Assembly (NCBI GenBank): GCA_016617855.1
Contig: JAECUM010001863.1
Location: forward strand, 1-64,000
Source of the DNA: Megalonaias nervosa
Taxonomy: Eukaryota; Mollusca; Bivalvia; Unionida; Unionidae
Reading direction: 5' to 3'
DNA length: 64,000 nucleotides
The notes below the pieces were generated by a model. That model was not told the origin of the DNA. It ran no database searches and saw nothing but the letters and a program-made list of their open reading frames with translations. Shown here in pieces: positions 23,733 to 34,021 of the stretch (the stretch's first letter is position 1; every line of letters starts with the position of its first letter). The position numbers and the translations under genes are program-made.

Positions 23733-24335
23733 TCAAGTTACCATAATAGGCATCTCACAGGTATTCTTCTTTTCCTCAAACTTTTTCTCACAGGGGTCCG
23801 TACAGCAAGACCCTCTATCGTTCCATAAAACTACCTCTCTTCCAATAGTTGTGTCCGTAATCTTTGGGATGACCCATGATGATCTCACTCTTCTAATAGC
23901 TATGTCCGTAATCTTTGGGATGACCCATGATGATTTTACTCTTCCAATAGCTGTGTCCGTAATCTTTGGGATGACCCATGATGATTTCACTCTTCCAATA
24001 GTTGTGTCCGTAATCTTTGGGATGATCCATGATGATTTCACTCTTCCAATAGCTATGTCCGTAGTCTCTGGGATGACCCATGATGATTTCACTCTTCCAA
24101 TAGCTATTTCCGTAATCTTTGGGATGACCCATGATGATTTTACTTTTCCAATAGCTATGTCCGTAATCTTTGGGATGACCCATGTTGATTTCACATACAT
24201 CAGATAGTTCGGGCTGAACAACATTCCCAATACGAGTGTGGATGCCTCCATTCTTGTTAACATGGTATACGTCTTCGACTTTGCACTTGTCAGCGTGGTA
24301 TGCATCTTGATTGTTCTTGAGAACATGTGAAACAA
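23733..24335 (-). pseudogene. Coding-like region with seven 17-residue tandem repeats
   Basis: Minus-strand region with seven copies of a 51-bp unit (about 23850-24190; spacing 51 bp, for example GTCCGT at 23904 and 23955). Because 51 is divisible by 3, several frames stay open on both strands. The most protein-like minus frame reads CKVEDVYHVNKNGG and GIHTRIGNVV, then repeats of GHPKDYGHSYWKSEIIM. The other minus frame reads SSWVIPKITDIAIGRVK and ends CEKKFEEKKNTCEMP before a TGA. The reading therefore changes frame after the repeats, so it is probably pseudogenic or misassembled. A related fragment at 63795-63986 shares the FEEKK-type tail and the stem-loop. No domain recognised. Confidence 0.5.
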
Positions 24336-24339
24336 TCAG

Positions 24340-25376
24340 ACAAAATACTTGTAGCCCATTACTGCTCTATGGTCTTAAAGCAAGATCTAGAAAAGAGTGG
24401 GACGCAAAAGGTTTTGTAAAATTCAACAAATAATTTATTTCTCTAGAATACAAAGAGAAAATGTTAAAATAAAGAACTTACAGTACTGCTAATTAAATCC
24501 CAAATAATCACAGTATTACAGTTCTAACGATTAAAGATCTGAATAAACTTTGGTGGAATGAAAATTAAAACAATCGCTGATGTTTTGATGTGTCTGTGAT
24601 GACCCGTGAAGTGGTGATATGCCAACAGTCTTTTGTTGAGTCACAATAATACAATCCATGAATATATCCGTTTTTGAAATTTTACTGTCAATTCAAGTCT
24701 CTATTTCCGCGAATGTTATTTTTGAAGATCACTTTATATTTCCATTGAAAAAACTAATTTGAATAAATCACATTCCAGCTAAATTGAATTACTGGACACA
24801 ACAAAAATAAATTTGATTCTGCTAAGATTTTAAAGCACGAATAATTAATTTCAAGAGAAAAGATTATACAGTCATCTACCCTACATCAGGTCGCAATTAG
24901 CCTTTTTGAAGAAGAAAAAAGCTACCTAAAGGAACGTTTCCTTCTGGATGTCTCCAAATGTTTACAAGAACAAATCTTATTTTAATTAGAAGTTTATTGC
25001 TAAAATTATAATATAAAATGTAGTAAACAACGGGTAGACCAGGCAATTCAGGGGGAATTTCCAAACTTCTAGACTCAGATTGAGATAACCATGTTTGCAA
25101 CAAAACCAAAATCAATTACTCAGGTCAGGTAGAAAATGAACTTGATTTTACAAAAAGGTCAAGTCCGAAATATAATTATCCATAGCATATAACGAAAATA
25201 AAAAGACAAAAGAAATATCAAACAAGCAATGCAGATTAAATATTCATAAGAAGCCTAAGGCCGGATTAAAACTTATTGAATGTTTTCAAATTACTTAGCA
25301 AAACAAAGAGCTGGACAATTTCTCTTCAATGAATCTAAAAGAGAATAGTTTTAATTTTGATATAGCTGATTTTTCT
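24340..25376. other. No gene recognised; AT-rich
   Basis: Upstream of the repeat-bearing locus. A TTTCACATGTTCTCAAG string at about 24318-24335 (minus strand) could be a splice acceptor. 24,400-24,700 may be a diverged copy of a dispersed repeat (AACTTACAG plus AT-rich flank). The open frame 24897-25115 (-) has no recognisable motif. Confidence 0.4.
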
Positions 25377-25858
25377 TTAGTCTTCGCAGGACATTTTACC
25401 GACGCTATTGCCTTCACTGCCTTCTCCCCCATAACCTTTAGCAGAGGATTTTAGAAAGTGACAGATGAAGAATCGGGAAGTTTTTTTACAACAGCAGAAA
25501 CACGCATAACACGCATTTACTACTAAACAACAGCAAGAAGAGGAAAGAAGGAAACGAGACGAAGAAGAAGAAACGAGAAAGAGTGAGGGAGCAGAAGAAT
25601 GACAGTGAAAGCAAAACATTGAGTGTCCTACAAGACATTTCGTCAGAGCTAATATATCTGAGACATATGTATCAGATATCTTTAACTCGACCCGAAAGAA
25701 AGAGACCATGAAGACACAAGCACCCCAACCCAACCATCATTACTTCCATGCTCACCAACACTGAAATGTCATCAGCAGCGGTTACTACTAATGAATCAAA
25801 ATTAGCAGGAGAAGAGCTAAGCTTGGTGTGGTAAAGGCTTAAGACAGTTATGCTCATC
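25377..25858. other. Left flank of the Polinton; coding-like debris
   Basis: The plus-strand sequence is rich in Lys/Glu/Arg codons (about 25530-25600), and the minus-strand open frame is its antisense. The flank on the other side of the insertion (42841-42940) has an open frame (EFVIIKRRTVPFRTKY). This suggests the element landed in older repeat or gene debris, but I cannot name it. Confidence 0.3.
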
Positions 25859-25863
25859 ATCAT

Positions 25864-26256
25864 AGTAGTATACTAAGAGGCTGATCCTTAACCAAAAGCG
25901 GATTCTGGACCAGACCCCCAAATTTGTCGGAGAAAGAATAAACCTTTTTTGATAGAAATTTCATATTGAACAATGAAATATTATATAATATGTATCATTA
26001 TAATCCAATAAGACATGTTGGATTTGATTTAACAAACAAATTTTGTAAGAAATTTGATTCAATAAAATCAGCCTCATGCTATACTGGCATAAAACCTAAA
26101 ATAATAAGCGACTGTATTAAAAAAGTTGGTTACTATATATCACCAAAATATGGGTCAGTATGGTTATTCGCAACTGAAAATGACGAACGAATAAGAGGTT
26201 AGTCAGATGATTTGATGACATTTATGGACAATATGGTTGATATTTTATTTGATAAT
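25864..26256 (+). repeat. Polinton terminal inverted repeat, left
   Basis: About 393 bp matching the reverse complement of 42443-42835 with about 13 mismatches by eye, mostly transitions. The first two bases are AG, as is usual in Polintons. It contains most of an open frame (see 25966-26283). Confidence 0.97.
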
Positions 26257-26283
26257 GGTATTTCTAAAGCTATACAAAAATAA
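25966..26283 (+). pseudogene. NUMOD1-like DNA-binding ORF inside left TIR (one stop)
   Basis: ATG at 25966; a TAG at 26200-26202 interrupts a frame that otherwise runs on to TAA at 26281-26283 (106 codons in all). Residues about 18-50 read VGFDLTNKFCKKFDSIKSA followed by YTGIKPKIISDCI, and then GSVWLF. This follows the NUMOD1 pattern known from homing endonucleases: VYDLDGK, then F-S-I-x-E-A-A, LGIS-x-x-x-I-x-x-C, and an aromatic-rich W-x-F end. NUMOD1 is a helix-turn-helix-type DNA-binding module. No nuclease domain is attached. The sister copy in the right TIR has sense at this position but a different stop. A role in recognising the element ends is speculation. Confidence 0.65.
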
Positions 26284-26547
26284 ACAGCAGCGATGACGTT
26301 CGGTCTACCATTCCACAGAGTCCCTTCTGCCGGTAAAGTCTCATAAGGTCCTAAGAGTCCCTTTCAATAAACATACCCCCAGGCGAATTCCTAAACAAAA
26401 CGAAACTTTAGAAACTCAGAGGGCTGTCTATTTCGGGCACTCAAAGCATATACCTCCAGGAGAATTCCTAAATATCCGAAACCGAAACTTTAGGAACTCA
26501 GAGGGCTGTCTATTTAAGTGTAAAGACCTATCTTATGGTCCACAGGC
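26284..26547. repeat. Duplicated ~76-bp segment inside left TIR
   Basis: The block CCAGG(C/A)GAATTCCTAAA...GAAACTTTAG(A/G)AACTCAGAGGGCTGTCTATTT occurs twice, at about 26380-26433 and 26456-26515. Non-coding, between the TIR and the 34-bp array. Confidence 0.85.
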
Positions 26548-26832
26548 AGAGGGGCACATGTTTTTACATTTTAGAGTATGAAGAGGGGCGCATGTTTTTA
26601 CATTTTATAGTATGAAGAGGGGCGCATGTTTTTACATTCTAGAGTATGAAGAGGGGCGCATGTTTTTACATTCTAGAGTATGAAGAGGGGCGCATGTTTT
26701 TACATTCTAGAGTATGAAGAGGGGCGTATGTTTTTACATTTTAGAGTATGAAGAGGGGCACATGTTTTTACATTCTAGAGTATGAAGAGGGGCGCATGTT
26801 TTTACATTCTAGAGTATGAAGAGGGGCACGTG
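26548..26832. repeat. 34-bp tandem array (8.5 copies) in Polinton
   Basis: The unit AAGAGGGGCGCATGTTTTTA plus CATTCTAGAGTATG (34 bp) is repeated eight times, with a ninth partial copy. It sits between the left TIR and polB, with no coding role. About 26,900-27,010 carries a further ~39-bp repeat (TACAGAAAAACGA...AAGTCTATTT). The position close to one end suggests a cis-acting role or simple slippage; the sequence alone cannot tell. Confidence 0.95.
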
Positions 26833-27198
26833 TTTAAGAAATTACTATATACTTACCAGTTACCTGGTTTGTGAATAACATTTCTGAAAAACATTAATCT
26901 GAAATCTTATATTTATACAGAAAAACGAGATCTAAAATACATTAAGTCTATTTGTACAGAAAAACGAAATCTAAAATATATTAAGTCTATTTATACAGAA
27001 AAACGAAGCGGCTGTTTACATTATAGGCAGGTCTGAAAATCAATAGGTGGGTTTTTACCAAGCCTGTAAAGATTCAGGGAATTCTGTTTCAGTACGGATT
27101 TAGAAAGACAGACAGACTAATACGCCTGGAAATCACTTAACAGACAAAATGAACTCACTAAAATCACCAGCAGCGCTTTATTACAGACAGTCTGAAAA

Positions 27199-30100
27199 TC
27201 AATACAGTGCATTCGCACCAATCTCCAGAACAAGCTGGAACGGTATTATCTCCCTTCTATAATGCCCAAGTGCTAAAGTATTAATTCCGTCTTTACAATA
27301 TCTTTTATCATCAAAATTGCTAAGTCCACGTTTTATTATTGTATCTGTCTCGAGCTTATGAAGATTCGTTCTAATGACATTTGTCTTAATAAAACTGACA
27401 TTATTGTTTAGCGCGGTTTTAAAATCATTAAAATTCATCATCTTTTTCACATATCCGCGAGGGATACCTTTCGCTTTCTTTGTAAGTTTATTATCGTCGG
27501 GAATAACGATGTACATTTTGCTCCTTAATCCAACAAACTCTCTCACCGGCACAAACATAAACTCATCTTTCATTTTACCAATAACTTTTTTATTCGTATT
27601 ATCATTAAATCCACTACTAGTCGGGTAATCTGATAAATCAAATAAAAAAATTTTCTTATAAATATCCTCATAGACATCTTCGCATTTTATATTATAAACT
27701 AGTGAATCTGTATCAGTAAATAGCAACTCTGAATCTGGCCACTGCGTTTTAGTAAAATTATAGTGAAAATCATACATTAGCTACTTTGATATATCAAGTA
27801 CAGCTGCACCAACATAAATCGGTTTATTTAACTTTAAATTTGTCTTTCGTCGTTGTATTGCAACAAGATTTTCATACTGACAAAACCGTCATCATTAACT
27901 AATTTATTTCTGCGACTTATATCATTTACAATTTCGATAGAAACTCTTTTTCTAATGTTCTCTATTGTCTTACCAAACACCGAGTTATTCACTAACTTAA
28001 AAAGTTTTTCTCAAAGTCGGTCTCAGCCACAACACGACGTTTGGTATTTAAGTCAATATAATTTGACTTGCACCTCAACTGATTAAATTTTAGCACACGA
28101 TGGACTTTTCTCAGAATTAGTCCAGCATCTACTGCTTGTTTTAAATTTTTGTAATGTATCACGTAATTTCTTTTATTTAGCAAATTTGGAACTAACTTAT
28201 TAACAATGGAATTTTTTGCTGTTGTCATGGCTTTTGTTCATGTGATAGTAAACTGTAATCTATCATCATCGACTCTGCACAAAATGGGTAGTTGTTGTAT
28301 AGATCATGCAACTAACCAGGATAATCCAGATCAACTTCAATAAAGTATGAAATATCGGAAAAATTATTGTTAATTTCTTTAGGTAAATCTTTTTCAGTTT
28401 CTTTAAGAAATTGATCTGAAGATATCCAATGAAATCCATCGCACGGCATTGGCTCTGACATGGCCCAACCATACAAATTGACGAAATCTAAATAAATAAT
28501 ATAATTCGACGGGAGATTTTTATCATAATTTTTTAGATATTTATTATTAGCTACTGCATATTTTTGGGTTATAACACCAATTCCGCCTCTGATACCTTTT
28601 TCAATAAAATTAAACATATCGACGTCTGTTAAGAGATCTAATTATATTTTGCTTGTTTTTAGTAGAGCGTCCTACGACAGTCCCGGAGTAGAATAATACC
28701 AACAAGGATCTAGTCCGTAATTGCTGTAGCTTACTCGACGAAAACTTTCAAAAACATCTGCTAGTAATAAAACATCTGTTTTCAAATATATATCATGATA
28801 ATCACCAAATGTTTTACAACTAAATTTATTCCAGATATCTTGCTCATATTTGTATTCATCGTCTGACACATCTTCATTTTGAGCTGCGAGTAAAATTTAT
28901 CTTTGTCGGGCAAAGAAGTTTCATCAAATCTGCTCCAGTCGTCGAGATACTCATACGGAAAGATACCTTTTTTTGTCAGTAGATTAATTTTATCACCAAA
29001 GCAACTTTGCAGATTATTAAAAGTGCTACAACCTTTTACAAGTTCATCTAATGATGCTGCCATAAATTGCAGGCTGTCAATGAAACATAATTTGCCGAGA
29101 GTAACTAACATATATTTTTCAAAATTATTTGGTATACATTTTATCTTATCATTTAGTTTCAGTTTAGATTTAATTTCCTCGTTGCCAAAAGCTTCTACAA
29201 TGATATAACTATCGTATCTGCGAAAGTTACGTAAGATGACAGGAATAAACTTTAGTGCATGAAATTTTAAATTGCAATTATTATGAGCCGCTCCACGATA
29301 CTGACCGTTCAAATGACAATGATCACGAACTTTATCACAGACTCCGTTTGAGTCTACCAATAACTTCTCGCAAATATGACAATCAAATGCTTCGTTAAAT
29401 TCAAGTTGTTGTTTAGACGTCATTTTCATTGGAGCTGTCTTAAGCAATTTGTTAGAAATTTTATTAACATCATCTATCAGATTTTTTAATAACCATACCT
29501 CCGGACTTTCAGATTCATTATCTTTACATCTTTATAATTTAATCGGAAATGAAAACTTACCGTCGACGCAACAAACTACTTTATAAGCTACTCCGCAAGG
29601 AACATGTTGCTGTATTTTTCTTGTACTTGATTTATTAGGATTACTTTCAGCGCCAGCCACTGGAACGAGTAGGCACTCGAAATCCGCATAAATAATGAAA
29701 GGTATATTTAGCTTATGATCGTAATTTTTAAATTTTAAGACTTTTTCTTTTTCGCTTGTCATTGTTATTCTTTGAACGTTGATACAGTATTTAATATGTT
29801 CCTGTAGTTTCTCATTCTTAGAAAAACCCTGCAAACATCTATAACAGAAATATTTCTTTTTTCTAATTTTATTATACTGCCCGCCAACTAAGCCGTTAAA
29901 GTTTTTTTATCCAAACGTAATGTCCTTTATAAAATAATAAATTTATTGTCTTTTGTGTAGCAGTCTCTGAAATATACCTTGGGTAAACATTTTCTCGCTC
30001 ATCTAGTCCGAAAACATTTACTGAAATATTATTTTGTTTTTCAAACTTTGGTATCTGATTTTCTGACACTGGAAAAGTTATTCCGTTAAAATTTAGCTCG

Positions 30101-30790
30101 TCTTTGTATGGCAAATACTTTTCAATTCGGTCACTGTGGTCACTCTGTGGATGTCTCTCCGACAAAATTGACCAACGAAAACATTGATCATCGTTGTTTT
30201 TGACATTTATACAGCATTTTTTGTTTTTAATTTTTTTTGGAAGATCAATGTAAGAACTACCTCGAAGTATGTTATATTTTGCTGTATGAATTAAAACTTC
30301 CTTTATCATTTCAAATTTCCAACCTGACCCAGATGAAGTAAATTCCTCCAATTTTTTTATTTATTTCTTGGTGTATTTCATCGGCGACTGTAGCAATATT
30401 TGTTCCAGTTAATATTTTTCGTGATTTAGCTGTTAAATATGGTTCTGAAATTTCGCTCTCGAAACTTGTATTTTCAAAGATTATATCAAATATATCTTTT
30501 TCGATTACATGTAACTTTGATAAAATCGTGTGATACTGAACTATTAGCTTGATACTTTAGTGAGCTGTAAGTTCCTTAGATACAACAGGTTGTAAAAGAT
30601 GATATAAATTTGTAGAGTTAAAATTTGCTAAAACATTTTGATCATCAAAATTGTAACTGTTGTCATATCCTGAGAATGCACTAGCATTTTTTTCTGTTTT
30701 GATAATGCTCTTTTTAGCAATATCGCGCAATTTTAACATCATATATAGTATTTTTATATTTAATTGATTTTTTTTAAATTTATTTTTCAA
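27199..30790 (-). pseudogene. POLB: Protein-primed family B DNA polymerase (Polinton PolB), disrupted
   Basis: Replicative polymerase of the element, about 1,190 codons, in at least seven open pieces (30790-30557, 30351-29896, 29834-29532, 29447-28782, 28869-28672, 28617-28312 plus 28228-27992, 27777-27199). N-terminal region: GSGWKFEMIKEV and GSSYIDLPKKI, typical of DNA_pol_B_2 from these elements. Near 29880-29830 is a C2H2-like finger (FCYRCLQGFSK). ExoI is YADFECLL; an endonuclease-VII-like Cys/His cluster (CHICEKLL, VRDHCHLNGQYRGAAHNNC) follows; ExoII FRRYDSYII; ExoIII YLKTDVLLLADVF. Polymerase motif A is YLDFVNLYGW and motif C is LLFTDTDSLVY. All key catalytic motifs survive, but at least six frame changes or stops separate them, so this copy cannot make a full protein as assembled. 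Confidence 0.93.
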
Positions 30791-30817
30791 TTAGAGATAT
30801 AAAATCCCTATAGTATA

Positions 30818-31478
30818 ATGACAGAAATTTTGAGATATATCAGAATGACAGCGGAAGAGCAAGAAACTTATCATGTTCGCCCAAAGTACAACTTATATGC
30901 TGCAAATGCACTTGGTTCAGTTATTAACATAAAATCTAAGAAATCTGTAAGAAAACCAACACCAGCTGGAATGATAATTTCAGTAAAAGGTGATGATACA
31001 GATATATATTTATAGTTTGTTTTGCGAGGACATTCCAGAAGGTCAGCGAGTCTATAGGGTAAATAACTCAATAAACGATGACAAATTTTCTAGCTATAGC
31101 GAAGATGATATTTTGTACGACAACAATGACGATGATGAAGTAGTTACAGCAGGCCGACAACTGGACGATATAATGTTAAATATCACATTGCTAAAAAAAA
31201 TAATAAAATTTAATTTTACAGTTACCGAGCAACAAATATTTTGGCAGCTTATCAAACCTTTTTTAAATCTGAAAATAATTGGTCATCAAAGAAATATAAA
31301 ATATGATTTTATTTTTGTTAAAATATTTAATTTAATGCCAGTTGATAATTAAAGAAAATTACATTTAATTTCGTTATGTAAAACTATCAAATGTAAATCT
31401 GTACCTGTGAAATACGAACAAATTTATAATAACATTATAAATAATTTTGTATCGACTTATTTGGTACCCAACTATTAA
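30818..31478 (+). pseudogene. HNH homing-endonuclease-like gene, degraded
   Basis: Plus-strand gene between polB and the integrase, both on the minus strand. It starts at an ATG directly after TATAGTATA. Residues 19-36 read YHVRPKYNLYAANALGS, the N-terminal signature of an HNH family common in virus-like elements (HPKYDLYAA...G). After a one-base frame change at about 31000-31015, FCEDIPEGQRVYRVNNSINDD follows the family pattern F-x-G-x-IPEG-x-VIDHINxxxxDNR, but the catalytic His position is lost. An acidic tract (YDNNDDDE) and a poorly defined tail follow, with an in-frame TAA at 31350-31352 and a further open stretch to 31478. Probably inactive as a nuclease. Its relatives often end in NUMOD1, the module found alone in the TIRs. 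Confidence 0.6.
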
Positions 31479-31505
31479 ATTTATCGCTATATCCTCTCCA
31501 CTTAA

Positions 31506-32347
31506 CTAAACTTTATCACTGCGTTTTAGGATAACTTTTTCAATAACAAATACGTCTTGGGAAGTTTTCTGAAGTTCCTGCTCGTAAAAACTACCGGTTA
31601 TAGGCTCACCCAATAAATCTTTTAACGCGTATGTTACAGGTATTGTTAAAAATACTTTATCAACAACAAATACTTCTTCGCTCCAGTTCGAAGTAAATCC
31701 TTTTTTTTTTTGTCAGAGAAATTCTAACTCGATCACCAACTTCAAATTTATGTCTGCGGTACATGTTTTCGTTCGCCAATATCGGATTTTCAATTGCGTC
31801 GTTTGGCGACATTTTGGTGGTTCGGTGTTTCGTGTTATTATATTCGTCAACAATGTTTTGTAAATTATCAATATATTTATTTGTATTTTTAGCTGATAAA
31901 TACTTATGGATTTTTTTCGTTTAGTGTACGATTAAATCGCTCGACGACAACGCTTTTACCTTCGTTTCCTGTAACACATTTTTTGATGTTATTTTGGAGC
32001 AAAACCCGCTCGAACTTTTTATTAAAACATTCTGCTCTGTGATCAGTCCAGATTCTATTTGGTTTTCTTTCTGTAATTGTTATTATTTGTTTTAGTGAAT
32101 CAGTTATTGACGTTCTTGTCTTATCTGAAACTGGAATACTAAACGCGTATTTACTAAAAACATCTATAACATTAAAAAGATATCTTCTGTTATCGTTAAA
32201 TTCAGCTAGATTTGACACATCTACTAAATCTATCGCCCAAATATCGTCAACGTCGCGGAAACGTTTTTTTTTTTTGGGTTTGTGTAGCTCTGACGCTAGC
32301 GACGTTGTCGCTTCAAGATCATCATACAATTGTCCAAGACGAGGCTT
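31506..32347 (-). pseudogene. INT: Retroviral-type (rve) integrase of the Polinton, two frameshifts
   Basis: DDE-type integrase. Catalytic core: WAIDLVDVSNLAEF (first Asp), YLFNVIDVFSKYAF, then IWTDHRAECFN (second Asp, family usually DxGxEF) and SVVVERFNRTL (third acidic residue). The frame breaks at an A-run at 31911-31917 (minus strand). The next frame continues through HKYLSAKNTNKYIDNL and TKHRTTKMSPNDAIE, then breaks again at an 11-base A-run (31701-31711) before the SH3-like end (GFTSNWSEEVFVVDK). The stop is TAG at 31506-31508. Both breaks are in homopolymers. It resembles C. elegans F54H12.3 by memory. The open frame continues upstream into the PLA2 C-terminus without a stop, so the integrase may be made as a fusion. 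Confidence 0.93.
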
Positions 32348-33033
32348 TCCAAGCCCGAATTTATATTTTGCTCCAATAAAACCCTGCACCAACTTTCTAT
32401 CAAATCGTCCTCGCATATTTATCGGTTTCATATCAAGAAGACTTACAAAAATGGTACTAACAGCTGCCTCGCTTAGCGCTCAGCATTAAGAGGTTAGTGT
32501 TAGGACTGGTCGGCCTGGTGTCAGGATAATGTGACTGGGTGGGACATCATGCTACATGTCTGCGGCATGATGCCCCAGTGCTAGACATCACTATAAACTG
32601 CCACTCTGCAGACATCGTAGCGATATGACTGAAAAATTGTTATAGCTACGTTAAAAATCATAATCACATCATAATCACATAACATATCAAGAAGTTCGTC
32701 CAACATTATTTTATCGCAGCTGTGTTTATTTTGTTCGTTATCACGGTAGCAGATATCATGGCGCATTGCTATCTCATCAACTTGATTGTAACGTTCTTGT
32801 CCTGGCAGCGGATTATCATTTTCATCAAGTTGTTTATCAAGCGGATTATAAGGTCCAGTGTATTTATGGCCTGGCAATGTCCAACCGCCTTTTGGTTTCG
32901 GCAATTTGCCAATTACTTTATGTATATCTATACCTATTCCAATTATTTCTCTGTTGTTACATTGTTGACAGTATGTGACAATTTTATTTTGCTCGAGACA
33001 TAAATCTCTGTCAGAATCGCACTTGTATATCAT
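32348..33033 (-). pseudogene. Parvovirus-type phospholipase A2 domain protein, split by a SINE
   Basis: ATG at 33031-33033 after AATATATA. It has the Ca-binding loop KYTGPYNPLDKQ and the catalytic VDEIAMRHDICYRDN (His-Asp pair) of the viral PLA2 family (PF08398-like), which parvoviruses use for endosomal escape. The N-terminus carries CX2C-type cysteines (YCQQCNN). The frame runs to about 32683 and is then interrupted by a SINE (32441-32682, 12-bp TSD). The true C-terminal part, ending IGAKYKFGLG as in related elements, lies at 32440-32348 in the same frame. The current frame instead ends in SINE-derived residues (stop 32581). The Ca loop has Tyr where the parvovirus loop usually has Gly, a form I recall from other invertebrate elements. 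Confidence 0.85.
32441..32682 (+). mobile_element. SINE insertion with 12-bp target-site duplication
   Basis: A 242-bp insert flanked by CATATCAAGAAG on both sides (32429-32440 and 32683-32694). It begins near GCTGCCTCGCTTAGCGCTC and ends GACTGAAAAATTGTTATAGC...CGTTAAAA with a short tail of ATCATAATCAC repeats. I recall very similar segments (CTTAGCGCTCAGCATTAAG and GACTGAAAAATTGTTG...CGTTAAA) from many molluscan sequences, which supports the host assignment. It disrupts the PLA2 gene and is younger than the Polinton insertion. Confidence 0.85.
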
Positions 33034-33063
33034 TATATATTTTCAGATTTATAATAATAACTT

Positions 33064-33258
33064 TCAATCGTCTACTAAAATAACGTCCCTGACAACGTCA
33101 GTACATCCGGCTCCGGACAGTTTCCTTAAAAACATACTTTCTCTTTTTCCACAAATTGCGCAAATACTTTTCAGCATCATCCTGTTGTTCCTTGTTTTTT
33201 CTGTTGTTTCATTGATATTTTCTGTTTTAGTTTTACATTTGAGACAATATGTTGACAT
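33064..33258 (-). CDS. Small zinc-ribbon protein (DUF5679-like)
   Basis: A 64-residue intact frame preceded by AAATATATA. It has two CX2C pairs: MSTYCLKCKTKT and SICAICGKRESMFLRK. The pattern YCxKCKxKT...GxCxxCGxxxxxF is the DUF5679 family that recurs in Polintons and other DNA viruses; by analogy it may be a nucleic-acid-binding or virion protein. It is packed between PLA2 and the protease with 30 bp to the PLA2 start. Confidence 0.75.
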   Translation of the reverse strand: MSTYCLKCKTKTENINETTEKTRNNRMMLKSICAICGKRESMFLRKLSGAGCTDVVRDVILVDD

Positions 33259-33359
33259 TATATATTTGTAATTTAGATAAAATTGGGGAAAACTCTAGAA
33301 ATTTTCTAGGCAGGTTTTAGATAGCTTTGCAAAAATTGGCAAAATTATTTATAATTTTG

Positions 33360-33936
33360 TGCAATCTCATCATTGGCGTAAAAAGGATGCTTGTCAAATT
33401 GTAAAATAAATTTTAAAAAATCTGAGGCAGAGTTCTTCAAACTCGCGGACATCTGTTTTATAAACATCACGCAATAATATCCACAAGCTGATGTTCCAAT
33501 AGGTTGAAGCTGATTGGACGAGTAATGTATTATTTCATTTTTATTTATTTTTTATATATCTTTTTATTGTGTCGCTCGGTGGAACTCCAAACGAGTCAAA
33601 GTAATTGTTATTATAAACTGCTACCCAATGTGTGCCAGATCCGTCGTTGAAATCTTGTATATTTATCACGCAGGAACCAACATCTGAGATGTTGGCAAGT
33701 TCATCTTTGGAATAAACTCCGTGGAAATTTTTTACTTGTTTTAGCTTATCAAGTATATCAAAGTTACTTAACGCAGACGTTTTTAACGTCTCGTGCCCGG
33801 TAAAGTTAGTCCTCGTCCTATTCCCAGTAGATTTGGCAGTAGACTTCCCGCTATTCCCTCTAAAGGTGGAGCTATTGGTTGTTCTTCGACGTCGCGGTGT
33901 CTTTTTTTTCGTTGTTGTTTTTCTTCGTCGTGGCAT
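33360..33936 (-). pseudogene. PRO: Adenain-like cysteine protease (capsid maturation), one frameshift
   Basis: ATG at 33934-33936. A basic, Ser/Thr/Arg-rich N-terminus (about 60 residues, KKKTPRRRRTT) precedes the protease fold. FHGVYSKDELANI and then GSGTHWVAVYNN hold the catalytic His, and YFDSFGVPPSDTI gives the acidic-residue region. The frame stops at 33541-33543. The catalytic Cys lies just downstream in another frame (TSACGYYCVMF, about 33490-33455), which runs on to about 33360. The break falls in an A-rich stretch (33541-33552). The enzyme belongs to the C5-like proteases of adenoviruses and Polintons and should process capsid precursors. Confidence 0.9.
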
Positions 33937-34021
33937 TATATTTATCAGTCACATAAAATTAAACGAAACATTAAACTAAAAAGTTAAACTAAAAAGTTAA
34001 ACGAAATATTAAGCTAAAAAA

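Noticed and set aside
32429..32431. ATG at 32429-32431 as the integrase start codon
   Set aside because: It lies in the target-site duplication of the SINE, and the first ~28 codons match the C-terminal part of the PLA2 protein; the integrase proper starts further in or is fused to PLA2.
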